From assembly GCA_964618455.1 (NCBI GenBank), contig CAZUAQ010000004.1, positions 62,001-126,000 on the forward strand: a stretch of 64,000 bases of DNA, in the 5' to 3' direction. A model generated the notes under the pieces. The model was not told where the DNA came from, ran no database searches, and worked only from the letters and a program-made list of their open reading frames with translations. This document shows positions 52,491 through 61,142 of this stretch, piece after piece (the first letter of the stretch is position 1; every line of letters begins with the position of its first letter). The position numbers and the translations under genes are program-made. The DNA is from CAZUAQ01 sp964618455 (GTDB lineage Bacteria > Planctomycetota > Phycisphaerae > UBA1845 > PWPN01).

Positions 52491-53491
52491 GCGCGATCGA
52501 CCTCCGGGGTGATCACGGCCGGGGCCTCACTCTCACCGGGCTGAAACGCATGCTGCGGCACGGGACGCAAGTCCGAGACCAGCCCCACCCAGGACATCGC
52601 GCGAAGAATATAGTACGTGATATCGATCTCCCACCAGTAGAAACCCTGTCGCACTGTGCCCGGATAGTAGTGATGATTGTTGTGCCAGCCCTCTCCCAGC
52701 GTGATCAATGCCAGCAGCAGGTTGTTACGGCTTTGGTCGCGCGTGTTGTACCGCCGCGTGCCCCACATGTGCGTCAGCGAGTTGATCATCAGCGTGGCGT
52801 GAATCACCACGACCGTGGAGATAAAGAAGCCCCACACAAGCATCTGCCAGCCGTTCGTCCCCCAGCTCGGAGCGACCCACGCCAGCAGTTCACCCAGGCC
52901 GAACATGAACACGGCCAGCGATACGGGGGCCACCTTGTCGTAGCGATTCAGAAAACGCAGTTCCGGGAATTTCGCCAGGTCCGGCACCTTGTCGTACTTC
53001 GTGGGATGGTGCAGCTTGCTCATGAACCAGAGCATGTGGCTCCAGAGAAAGCCGCCATGATACGGGGAGTGTGCATCCTCGGGTTCGTCGGAGTTGCGGT
53101 GATGATCCCGATGATGCGCCGCCCACCAGAGCGGGCCGCCCTGCGCTGAGGAACTGGCGATGGCCGCAAAGAGAAACTGCATCCAGCGCGAAGTTCGAAA
53201 GGTCCTGTGAGAGAAGTAGCGATGATAGAAACCCGTGATCGCAAACATGCGAAGAAGGTAGAGTCCTGCCGCCACGCCCACTGCCACGGGACTCCAGCCC
53301 ACCCAGATGACCGTCAGGCAGACCAGATGCATGATGATGAAAGGAATGCTGCGAAGCCAATCCACTTTCTTGAGCTCATCCTCCGTCTGCCCTTCAACAG
53401 GCATATCGTTGTCGGCCCACTGCCGGAGCATCTTTCCAAAACTGAACTTCGAGTCCGGACGATTCGGCTCGCCCGCCGCGCTCTTCTCCAT
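52487..53491 (-). CDS. Membrane fatty acid (acyl-CoA/acyl-lipid) desaturase
   Basis: Protein of 334 residues with about four to five membrane helices. The three histidine boxes of a di-iron desaturase are present: HRYFSH, HRDHHR and HNNHH (in GEGWHNNHHYYP), spaced as in delta-9 acyl-CoA desaturases. It introduces a cis double bond with oxygen. That bond is the required substrate for the downstream methyltransferases, which fits its place as first gene of the operon. ATG 53491 with GAGGA ten bases upstream is preferred to ATG 53545. It overlaps the FAD gene by four bases. Confidence 0.92.
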   Translation of the reverse strand: MEKSAAGEPNRPDSKFSFGKMLRQWADNDMPVEGQTEDELKKVDWLRSIPFIIMHLVCLTVIWVGWSPVAVGVAAGLYLLRMFAITGFYHRYFSHRTFRTSRWMQFLFAAIASSSAQGGPLWWAAHHRDHHRNSDEPEDAHSPYHGGFLWSHMLWFMSKLHHPTKYDKVPDLAKFPELRFLNRYDKVAPVSLAVFMFGLGELLAWVAPSWGTNGWQMLVWGFFISTVVVIHATLMINSLTHMWGTRRYNTRDQSRNNLLLALITLGEGWHNNHHYYPGTVRQGFYWWEIDITYYILRAMSWVGLVSDLRPVPQHAFQPGESEAPAVITPEVDRA

Positions 53492-53623
53492 GGTGTGTCT
53501 TCCTCTGTTGATGGCCCATGAACTACCAGCGACACGCCGGTCCATGGAAGCGGATTATAGGGAAGATTCGCCGTAAGGCACGTCCCCGGCGGGAGTTCGA
53601 TGATAAATGGGGATGAAAGGGTC

Positions 53624-55093
53624 TCAGGGGCTACGGGGCAGGAGTTGGGGCTTTCCCGAGTCCGCGGCTAAATGATAGGTCCGCCCTTCCGCCCAAAGGG
53701 TCACTGGATCGTCCGCTTCGCCCCATCGGCTGACGAACGCCAGGATGTCCCGTTCGTCCATGACGGCGGACACGAGCACTCCGGGCTTGCCCGTTCCTGC
53801 AAAATCGAGCGGCCTCCCCCGCTCCAGCAGCTTCGCATAGCGGCGGCTCTCACGATAGACCTCGTGCGCGAGCCGCGTCTCCTCGACGGCCTGGGAATCC
53901 GGGCTCCAGACGAAAAACCGATCGGTACCCCGCAGGAGCATGTGCCACAGCAATTCCCGGTACGCCCGGTCGCTGAGCCGCTTCGTCTCCGGCCGGAGGC
54001 GATCCTTCTCGGGCAGGACGTGGTAGTGGACGAAGCTGACGAGGGGAATCTCAGGCGGCGTGTGGCGTCCGGCGTTGTCGGCCACCTTGAGCATGTGATG
54101 CAGCCACCGGGCGTCGGCAGGCTCGATATCCGTCCATCCGAAGATGTTCTCCCACGGATAAACTACCGGCATGGCCATCGAGTAGCCCGTCTCCGGAAAC
54201 TCCGGATACCACGCCCGGTAACATGCCCGCTGCTCGGTGATGTGTGGCTGGCCTTCCACGTAAAACTCGAAGTAGTCGTACCAGTAGCGGTAGCCGTCAT
54301 GAGGATAAACCGCGTAGTTACCGACCAGCGCCTCGGGGTATGCCGCCAGCACTGGTTCCGTGAACGCTTTCTTCTGAAGCCGCGCGCGCATCCGGCGGAG
54401 CACGGCCTGGAACACCTTGAAATCCTCCAGGTCCGAAATGGCTTCGCGACAACGCACGCAGCGCTTGGCGGCGGCGTGAGCCCTGTTGAACTCCAGCGGC
54501 CCATCGATCTCCCAGTCGGCGAAGATCATGTCGATCGGGAGCCCTCCTTCCGCGTACGCGTCCACGAACTGCGTCACTTGCGTGCGAATCTCGGGCAGAC
54601 GGGCGTCGAGTGTGAAGGGGCACCCGATCTTGTGCTGAGGTCCGAATGATTCATCGAAAAAGCGTTGCCCCTGCGCGTCGACATGCGCCGTGGAGGGATC
54701 GCCATTGAAGAAACTGTGAAGGCAGGCGGTCGCGTTGATGCAGCCGGGTGATCCGATCCTTCGCTGCAGGCGGGCAACCTGCTTGGCGGTCCGCATGCTC
54801 TGCTCAAATCGGTCCGGATGCCAGTTCACGATCAGAGGGATACCGCGAGCGTGCAGCAAGACGGCCACACGCTCCAGGGCGTCGTCCGGCACACCCTCCG
54901 GCACATGCGCCGCCCACGTATGGAAAGGCGCGTCGCCGGTGGCCGGATCCTCGAGCGGCTGAGTCGCCTCGATAATCCGATCCATCCGTTCGATCCAGCT
55001 ATCGGGGGTCTCGCTCATGAGTGGTGCTGCAACAAGAAGGATCGAGCCCAGCGCCAGGACCTCGGGACGTCCGCTGACTTTGAATGGGTGCAT
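53624..55093 (-). CDS. Secreted protein of unknown function, barrel-like
   Basis: Protein of 489 residues with signal peptide (VLALGSILLVAAPLMS). Alternating short strands and helices (IPLIVNWHPDRF, GLPIDMIFADWEIDG, FRWYDYFEFY-like aromatic stretches, IPLVSFVHYHVLP, RFFVWSPDSQAV) suggest a TIM barrel of glycosidase type. Acidic residues in ADWEIDG sit at a strand end, as a catalytic residue might. I recognise no family. ATG 55093 starts five bases after the stop of the upstream glycosidase-like gene, so they form an operon. Confidence 0.6.
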   Translation of the reverse strand: MHPFKVSGRPEVLALGSILLVAAPLMSETPDSWIERMDRIIEATQPLEDPATGDAPFHTWAAHVPEGVPDDALERVAVLLHARGIPLIVNWHPDRFEQSMRTAKQVARLQRRIGSPGCINATACLHSFFNGDPSTAHVDAQGQRFFDESFGPQHKIGCPFTLDARLPEIRTQVTQFVDAYAEGGLPIDMIFADWEIDGPLEFNRAHAAAKRCVRCREAISDLEDFKVFQAVLRRMRARLQKKAFTEPVLAAYPEALVGNYAVYPHDGYRYWYDYFEFYVEGQPHITEQRACYRAWYPEFPETGYSMAMPVVYPWENIFGWTDIEPADARWLHHMLKVADNAGRHTPPEIPLVSFVHYHVLPEKDRLRPETKRLSDRAYRELLWHMLLRGTDRFFVWSPDSQAVEETRLAHEVYRESRRYAKLLERGRPLDFAGTGKPGVLVSAVMDERDILAFVSRWGEADDPVTLWAEGRTYHLAADSGKPQLLPRSP

Positions 55094-55098
55094 GCGTC

Positions 55099-56628
55099 TC
55101 ACGGCAGACAGTTCGGGTCGATCGGCAACAACGGACCGTTCATGCAATTGAGGAACAGGCCGAGATCCGTGGGATCCACGTCGCTGTCGGTATCCATCTT
55201 CGCGCCGGCGCACGCGGGTACGGTCTGCGGCACGCTCACGCCGCTCAGGCAGGACTGGAAGAGGGCGAAGTCATCCATGTCGCTGTCACCGTCGTCGTCG
55301 AGATCCCCGGCAGCGGGCAGCACGTTGATGTAAGACGTTCGCGTCAGGGTGTCGCTCCCGGACGTGCCATCGACCTCCAGCGTCACGGAATAAGTACCGG
55401 AATCCGTGTAGGTGTGCTGCGGGTCGGAATCGGGGCTCGTTCCGCCATCGCCGAACGTCCAACTCCAGGTATCGACATCTCCAATGGACTCATCCGTGAA
55501 CTGAACCGTCAGCGGCGCCCGGCCGCTCGTGGGCGAAGCTGAGAAGTCGGCGGTGATCCCGCGAACGCCCACCACGCCGGCAGGATAACGCAGGTCGACG
55601 GTCTGCTCGAAGGCGGTGAAAAGATTGTCCGGGTCGCCGAGCGGTTCCCCGTTGTTGCGATAGTATTCAATGGAGTAGTTGTTCCAGCCGCCGCCGGCCT
55701 GTTGGTTGGCATCGTACACGAACCAGCACATGGCGATGATGTTGTGATTTCCTTCGGTCTGGTTCCACGCATTGACGCTGGCGTAGGCATCCCGGAGAAA
55801 CTGCGCCATCACCGCCTCGCTCGACACCATGTTCCATTCGGTCAGGTAGACCGGCTTGTCCTGGAGGCCCTTGCTGTCAATCAACTGGAGCTGGCTGACG
55901 TAGCTCGACTCGAATCCGGCAATCCCCCCGCCATACGCGTGAATGGCGATCCCATCGATCTCGTCGTTCGGGATGTGATCCAGCACCTGTCCCAGCCACT
56001 GATTCCCGTCCATCCACCGTATACCGGGTATGATGCTGCCGGGACTCGGCGCCGCCACCAGCACGATATGCTCGCCGTGCGGACTCGACTGGGCATTGGC
56101 GTGAATCGCGTTACGCACGTCGCGGTAGATCTGGGCGTATCCTGACGGTGTGACCTGGTTCGACGGCCAGCCGTTCCCCTCACCGACGATGTTCGGCTCG
56201 TTGCCGATCAGCCAGATATGCGAGCCGTGCTTGAGGACGTTCACCACATTGTTGACGACGTGGTTCGGCCAGCCTGCATAATTCGGGTTGGACGGTGCGG
56301 GTACGGTCTGTCCCCAGTCGTAATCCACCCGGGTGATGATCGAGATATTCTGTCCCGTCAGATTGCTGTAGAGCCCCGAGAAATACGACCCGCCCCACCA
56401 GGCCGCCGAGTGCGTGATGACCGTCTCCAGCGTCCATCCGCCGTGCGTCGGCGCGTCGAGCAGCTGGGCCGGCACGCTGTCCACCGCGCTCCCCGCCGTG
56501 TAGCCCCACCAGTGAATTCCGTACAGGTAAGGATTATCCGCTCGTGCGTCGCCACCGGCCATGAGCACCATCATCAGGAGGCTCACCTGGAGCGCCACGC
56601 GATTTCCATCGTGTTGACCAAACCTCAT
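55099..56628 (-). CDS. Secreted clan GH-A-like glycosidase with PKD domain and dockerin-like tail
   Basis: Protein of 509 residues with signal peptide (QVSLLMMVLMAGGDARA). The barrel carries WLIGNEPNIVG, whose Asn-Glu is typical of the clan GH-A acid/base, and VYLTEWNMVSS with a Glu at the nucleophile strand. A PKD domain follows (FSASPTSGRAPLTVQFTDES, WTFGDGGTSPDSDPQHTY). The end has DLDDDGDSDMDDFALFQSCLSG and DTDSDVDPTDLGLFLNCMNG, two calcium-loop dockerin-like repeats. It probably cuts a polysaccharide outside the cell; the substrate is unknown. Confidence 0.78.
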   Translation of the reverse strand: MRFGQHDGNRVALQVSLLMMVLMAGGDARADNPYLYGIHWWGYTAGSAVDSVPAQLLDAPTHGGWTLETVITHSAAWWGGSYFSGLYSNLTGQNISIITRVDYDWGQTVPAPSNPNYAGWPNHVVNNVVNVLKHGSHIWLIGNEPNIVGEGNGWPSNQVTPSGYAQIYRDVRNAIHANAQSSPHGEHIVLVAAPSPGSIIPGIRWMDGNQWLGQVLDHIPNDEIDGIAIHAYGGGIAGFESSYVSQLQLIDSKGLQDKPVYLTEWNMVSSEAVMAQFLRDAYASVNAWNQTEGNHNIIAMCWFVYDANQQAGGGWNNYSIEYYRNNGEPLGDPDNLFTAFEQTVDLRYPAGVVGVRGITADFSASPTSGRAPLTVQFTDESIGDVDTWSWTFGDGGTSPDSDPQHTYTDSGTYSVTLEVDGTSGSDTLTRTSYINVLPAAGDLDDDGDSDMDDFALFQSCLSGVSVPQTVPACAGAKMDTDSDVDPTDLGLFLNCMNGPLLPIDPNCLP

Positions 56629-56695
56629 GAACTGTTCTCCGCGATCTGCTGTTGCAAGATTCTAGCCGATTCCGCCTGACGATTCCCGGACCGGC

Positions 56696-56734
56696 AACAA
56701 AAAACCGGGCCCGTACCTTGGCACGGGACCCGGT
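56696..56734 (-). terminator. Hairpin terminator after the 56.8-58.2 kb gene
   Basis: On minus, ACCGGGTCCCGT and ACGGGCCCGGT pair with one bulged base around a loop of about 12-16 bases, followed by TTTTTTG. It lies 58 bases after the stop of the dockerin-like gene at 56792 and upstream of the glycosidase-like gene, separating the two units. Confidence 0.8.
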
Positions 56735-56791
56735 GGGTGATCTCCTGCAGCTTGGGCCCTCACGGCGTTCTCACACCGGATCAGAAGAGCC

Positions 56792-58234
56792 TCAGTCGTC
56801 GCACGCCGGATCCACCGGAATGCTCGGACCGCTGACGCAGTTGAAGAACGCGTCGAGGTCGTCACTGGTGATGTCGCCGTCGGGCACGCCCGGGTTCCCG
56901 GAGCTGCTGCGGTCGAAGCACTCGCAGTTCAACCCGATACCGCCACCGACGCCGACCAGGCAACGCTGAATCGCCGCGAAGTCCGTGGCATCCACGTCGC
57001 CGTCGGGCTCCACGTCCGCAAACGGGTCGTTGCACTGGCAGTTCAGCGCGGCCGAGCAGTCGGGATCTTCACAGTCGATCAAGAGATCGCCGTCGTTATC
57101 GATGCCGTCGTCGCAGATGTCTTCCACCTGGCAGACCTGGGCTTCGAGGCAGTCCGGATCGTCGCAATCGACGAGGCCCAGACCGTCATCATCGATCCCG
57201 TTCGTGCAGTTTTCAGGCGGGCAGGTATCCGCAAAGCAGTCAGGATCCAATTCATCGGCGAGTCCGTCGCCATCCTCATCGCCGACCGTAGCGCAGAGTT
57301 CGATGTTGGTCGGCGCGGCGGTCAACACGTCGATCTCTTTGATGACCGGCGCGACGAAGCCGCGCTTCTGGCCATCGATGTCCTCGACATCGAAGTATTC
57401 CGCCGGGTTGGGCACACTTGGGCATCCGATCGGGCCGACATGCTCGTCCCACTGAACGCCATTGGTATTGTCCACCGCGTAGAACACGAAGCGGATACTG
57501 GTCACGCCCGTGGCGAGCGTGGGGCTGGTCTCGTTGTAGACACGGGTCAACGTCGCCCCGATCGTGTTGTCGTTGACATTGGGCGCGAGGCCGTCGGTCG
57601 GCGAGCCGTTCGCCTGGCACACGGCGATGGCCGTCCGCACGTCCTGGGCCAGAAGCGAGAACTTGGACTCGTCGTCCGGCGTGGCGTCGGTCGAAATGTA
57701 CACGTCGTAATTCTGAAAGACGCGGCCGTCCGTATCCTGGTTGGCGGCGAATACACGAATCTCACCGATGTCGGTGGGCGAACTCAGGTTGAACTGGAAG
57801 ACGCCGGCCGGCCATGCAAAGTCGCTGAGCACCGAATCGACGTTGGCATTCACCACCCCGTCCACCAGCTTGAGCTTCTGCGCAGCGGGATTGGGGTGCA
57901 CACTGTCGAGAAAGCCCGAGATTCCCGGATTCGGATTGCCCAGCGTGCCGTCGGGCTGCGTCTGCTCGCACCCGGTCGTGGCGCTCGGGGGCATGTTGTC
58001 GATGGCCTTGTAACCTGTGACCTCGTTCACCAGATCGCTGTTCAGGCGAATAAACGCACCCGTCGGGTCGTTGGTCAGTTCAGTGGACAGCACATCCGCG
58101 CCATCCAGCGGCAGCGACAGGCTGGGCACGTCCGGTGCGAGTTCAAAAGTGTAATTGACTTGGGCGGCCAGCGGCGCTGTCAGCACCAGTACCGTACCCC
58201 ACGCCCAGAGGGTGTGGTTGCGAACGTTCAACAT
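56792..58234 (-). CDS. Secreted protein with Cys/Asp repeats and dockerin-like tail
   Basis: Protein of 480 residues with signal peptide (WAWGTVLVLTAPLAAQ). The N-terminal 300 residues are beta-rich, with INTDGRV-like jelly-roll strands (GEIRVFAANQDTDGRVFQNY, TSIRFVFYAVDNTNG). Then come two copies of a Cys-Asp repeat, CTNGIDDDGLGLVDCDDPDC and CDDGIDNDGDLLIDCEDPDC, a calcium-binding surface-protein repeat. The end has PDGDVDATDFAAIQRCLVG and PDGDITSDDLDAFFNCVSG, dockerin-like loops. AGGAGG eight bases before the ATG fixes the start. No enzymatic motif was found. Confidence 0.78.
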   Translation of the reverse strand: MLNVRNHTLWAWGTVLVLTAPLAAQVNYTFELAPDVPSLSLPLDGADVLSTELTNDPTGAFIRLNSDLVNEVTGYKAIDNMPPSATTGCEQTQPDGTLGNPNPGISGFLDSVHPNPAAQKLKLVDGVVNANVDSVLSDFAWPAGVFQFNLSSPTDIGEIRVFAANQDTDGRVFQNYDVYISTDATPDDESKFSLLAQDVRTAIAVCQANGSPTDGLAPNVNDNTIGATLTRVYNETSPTLATGVTSIRFVFYAVDNTNGVQWDEHVGPIGCPSVPNPAEYFDVEDIDGQKRGFVAPVIKEIDVLTAAPTNIELCATVGDEDGDGLADELDPDCFADTCPPENCTNGIDDDGLGLVDCDDPDCLEAQVCQVEDICDDGIDNDGDLLIDCEDPDCSAALNCQCNDPFADVEPDGDVDATDFAAIQRCLVGVGGGIGLNCECFDRSSSGNPGVPDGDITSDDLDAFFNCVSGPSIPVDPACDD

Positions 58235-58356
58235 CTTCTCTTCCTCCTGCTCCGCGTGATATGGATTTACCCCCTGCGTTCAGGGGACATCATTGGTTTT
58301 CGTCAATCATTGCCTGTGGCAGGGCTGTTCAACCCTATGGGGACCCCATGTGGGGG

Positions 58357-59211
58357 TTACCACCACCACATGTCGTCGCCGCGTATGAGGTTCGCGGTCT
58401 GGCGCACCGAGATATCGCTCGGCGAGATATCGGTGCCGAACACATCGGGGAAGTTGCCCTTGCTCCGCCATTCGACATGCCCGTCCCCGTAGCCCATGTT
58501 CATGCCTTCAAAGGGAACCTTGTTGACGCTGGCGACCGGCTGATACGTCGCCAGATGGTTGATGCGCCATCGGGGTCCCGGAGAACCACCCGCCCAGTAC
58601 ATCATCATGCCGCCCATCATCACCTTCCGTGCGTCGGGCTCCTTGATGACGTAATTCCTCCGGGCAAAGCGTACATCCGTGCGGGGGTTGCACGGCGTGG
58701 GATCACCCCAACCCGGCTGACACTTGGCGGGGTCGTTGGTCATCCCGTTCATCCGCGCGAGGTAGACATAGGTTGTATGGACGTAGGGCGCCGCTTTGGC
58801 ATCGGCCTGGTCGGTTCCCTGAAGGTCGCCGAAACGATCGATTTCCTTGACTTCAGGGCAGTAGAACAGCTCGCCCGCACGGACCTCGTTGGTATCGGCG
58901 GCATCCTTGAAACCGGTCTTCAGGAAACGCCCCAGCGCCCGATGCGTGTCCTTGGTCATCAAACCGAAGACCTCGCCTTTCCCGGACGAGGTGACGTTGA
59001 TCATGGCCGGTTCGGGATACTCCTTGTACTGCTCCCGATACGTCAACAGGCCGATCGCGATCTGATGAAGATTACTGGCGCAGACCACGCGACGCGCCTG
59101 CCGGCGCGCCTTCGACAACGTCGGGATCAGGATCGCCACGAGCAAGGCGATAATGGCCACGACGACCAGAACTTCGATGAGCGTGAAGGCACGATTTCGT
59201 TTCTTGAGCAT
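58357..59211 (-). CDS. Pseudopilin-like secreted protein (prepilin-type N-terminus)
   Basis: Protein of 284 residues beginning MLKKRNRAFTLIEVLVVV, the prepilin cleavage motif, followed by a membrane helix ending ALLVAILIPTLSKARRQARR. The later part includes GMNMGYGDGHVEWRS, the DG-containing ending of the planctomycete pseudopilin-like family, and a final WWW. Cleavage after the basic leader by a prepilin peptidase is expected. The frame is open to 59385, but only ATG 59211 fits the leader length. It is 122 bases upstream of the dockerin-like gene in the same direction, mirroring the arrangement at 27-30 kb. Confidence 0.83.
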   Translation of the reverse strand: MLKKRNRAFTLIEVLVVVAIIALLVAILIPTLSKARRQARRVVCASNLHQIAIGLLTYREQYKEYPEPAMINVTSSGKGEVFGLMTKDTHRALGRFLKTGFKDAADTNEVRAGELFYCPEVKEIDRFGDLQGTDQADAKAAPYVHTTYVYLARMNGMTNDPAKCQPGWGDPTPCNPRTDVRFARRNYVIKEPDARKVMMGGMMMYWAGGSPGPRWRINHLATYQPVASVNKVPFEGMNMGYGDGHVEWRSKGNFPDVFGTDISPSDISVRQTANLIRGDDMWWW

Positions 59212-60023
59212 TATGGACACTCTGCTGGACACTCTGACAAAGTAACTCGGTCTACGAATTCCCGAATGGACATTCCTGGATATTTTACCCAATCGGCATT
59301 GACCCGGACCATACGAATGTGCATCATCAATCGAGACTGTGAATCGAATGAGACCCGTCTCTGATGTGCGATGATTCGCCGTCAAGCATTTTCAACGAGA
59401 TGTCCCGGATCCGCGTTCCGGAGCCACATGGGCCATGGCATCGCACCACCTATCGTGATGCGTATGCTTCCCATGATGTCGGGAGCCATTCAAGCGATAC
59501 CATTCTAACACAACACACACGTAGATCTGATGTAGATAATGCTAATATTATATCGGCATCACTGACGGATGCGAGCAACGCAAACGGGATTAAAGCCATA
59601 TTGGAATTATTGGCGATCTACTTAGTAGCCTCTGGCTTTGTGCACTATTCAACAAATCCACGGTCAAACCTTTACCAAGAAAACCATTGACACAGGTGAG
59701 CCCGGCTCAGCATAATATGTCTCGGAGGAGCGGTAATTCGCCGTCCATTTCGGTTGGCATGGGAGTGATGCTCCAGATGCCCGGAATCGTGAACGCCATT
59801 CGGCACCCTTCACGACATTCGCCATTGCAGCAAGAATCCTGTGCCCGACCGCCCTGCAAGCGTCCCGGGTTTCAACCATCAGTTTCCAGGATCGCTCTGA
59901 GTGGCGTTGCTTCTCCAGGATGAAAAACGACTGGTGGGTCTGAAAGTTGCGAGGGCATCTCCCATTCCCGCCTAGAGACCAAGTGTTTCGCGTGTGCATT
60001 TCACGAACTTGAGGAGGTTGAGA
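59212..60023. other. Large divergent intergenic region, no recognisable gene
   Basis: About 810 bases between the pseudopilin-like gene (minus) and the PEP-CTERM gene (plus), markedly AT-richer than the rest around 59500-59660. Open frames of 108-111 codons on each strand (59364-59690 plus; 59664-59999 minus) have no Shine-Dalgarno site, low-complexity or unstructured residue composition, and no recognised family. I treat it as non-coding, probably with promoters for both flanking surface-protein genes. Confidence 0.45.
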
Positions 60024-60803
60024 ATGCGAAAGTCTATGGCAATGTTATGTGTGCTGCTGACGGCGTCGGTCGCCGGTGCGGCCGTGACGTCCACGTTTGA
60101 CAGCGGTGCCGCCACCGACGGCTCGGACCTGCCGGTCCAGCCGGCCAGCGGCGACCTGATCGACGGCGTGACTCCGCCGACCGTCGACACGTTCCGCCCC
60201 GGTTCCAACCAGGGATTCCACGGTGCGAATGGCGCCCCCGGTGACCAGTTCCCGGCGTACACGGACGGCGGCTTCGGTGGCGGTCTTCACGGTCTGCTGG
60301 TCGACAATGACCCGGTGGTCGACGGCCAGGTGGTCCAAGGCATCACGTACGACCTGGGTGGCCAGGACGTGAGCGAAATTCGCGTGTTCGGTGGTAATGC
60401 CGATGCCCGCCAGTTCCTCACGCTGGTGGTTGAGCTTTCGTTCAACGGCGTCGACTTCGTCGGCGTCGGCCCGGACAACGGCTACTTCCAGCCGGCCGGA
60501 ATCAATAGCAACGATGTCCCTCCGGGCTGGGGCTCGGTCATGCGGATCTTTGATGACGGCGGCGCGCTGCTCGGCTCCGGTGTCGAGAAGGTTCGCTTCC
60601 AGTTCTTCGCCTCGGGCAACAACAACCCCCAGCGTTACGTGGATCCGTTCTCCGGCGCGAACCCCTTCACGGGCTTCGATGACGGTCAGGGTGCTGCGAA
60701 TCAGTCTCCGCTGATTCGCGAGATCGACATCCTGCCCGAGCCGGCCAGCCTCGCGCTGATCGCCCTCGGCAGTGTCGCCCTGCTGCGCCGCCGCCGCGCC
60801 TGA
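60024..60803 (+). CDS. PEP-CTERM surface protein
   Basis: Protein of 259 residues with signal peptide (MAMLCVLLTASVAGA). The C-terminal sorting tail is LPEPASLALIALGSVALL followed by four Arg and Ala. The body is a beta-rich domain with TYDLGGQDVSEIRVFGGN and GVEKVRFQFFASG, similar in style to the jelly-roll strands of the dockerin-like protein at 56.8-58.2 kb. The tail would be processed by an exosortase, which is not in this window. GAGGAGG seven bases before ATG 60024 is preferred to ATG 59994. A strong terminator follows. Confidence 0.83.
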   Translation: MRKSMAMLCVLLTASVAGAAVTSTFDSGAATDGSDLPVQPASGDLIDGVTPPTVDTFRPGSNQGFHGANGAPGDQFPAYTDGGFGGGLHGLLVDNDPVVDGQVVQGITYDLGGQDVSEIRVFGGNADARQFLTLVVELSFNGVDFVGVGPDNGYFQPAGINSNDVPPGWGSVMRIFDDGGALLGSGVEKVRFQFFASGNNNPQRYVDPFSGANPFTGFDDGQGAANQSPLIREIDILPEPASLALIALGSVALLRRRRA

Positions 60804-60873
60804 TCGCGCCACGCGGTGCATGAAGGACCGGGACTCATCTGAGTCGTTCTAGACCGGTCACAGTAATCACTCC

Positions 60874-60906
60874 ACGGCCTCCACCGCCTCGGTGGAGGCC
60901 GTTCTC
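60874..60906 (+). terminator. Hairpin terminator after the PEP-CTERM gene
   Basis: ACGGCCTCCACC (60874-60885) and GGTGGAGGCCGT (60891-60902) form a perfect 12-bp stem with loop GCCTC, followed by TCTCTT. It lies 70 bases after the PEP-CTERM stop. Confidence 0.82.
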
Positions 60907-60942
60907 TTGCGCTTTCTCATGTGCCTCTCCCAAAGAATCCCC

Positions 60943-60971
60943 CTGACGCAGGCGCGTGTTTCTGCTACACT
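60943..60971 (+). promoter_or_regulatory. Probable promoter of the asparagine-synthetase-like gene
   Basis: CTGACG (60943-60948) and TACACT (60966-60971) are 17 bases apart. The -10 is preceded by TGC, giving an extended -10. It leads to a leader of roughly 165 bases before the ATG at 61143. The pattern is seen directly; use is inferred. Confidence 0.45.
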
Positions 60972-61142
60972 CATAATCCCGGTGAGGCGAACAGGGATTG
61001 GCACTCCCCTGCCACACCGGCCTCAACGCCTGATTGATTCAGCCATCGTGACGAATCTACGCCTGCATCCAATCATGTCGGCCCACTGCGGCGCATCCTT
61101 CCGGATGTCCCGATCCCGGCGTCGACACGAGGAGAATGTCCC

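Larger units (their letters stand above)
60804..61142. other. Intergenic region with terminator and asnB-like promoter
   Basis: About 340 bases. It contains the hairpin terminator of the PEP-CTERM gene at 60874-60906 and a probable extended -10 promoter at 60943-60971, both listed separately. No reading frame in it looks coding. Confidence 0.5.

Noticed and set aside
59364..59999. Two overlapping open frames of 108-111 codons in the large AT-richer gap
   Set aside because: No ribosome sites, no family resemblance, opposite strands overlapping; more likely non-coding.
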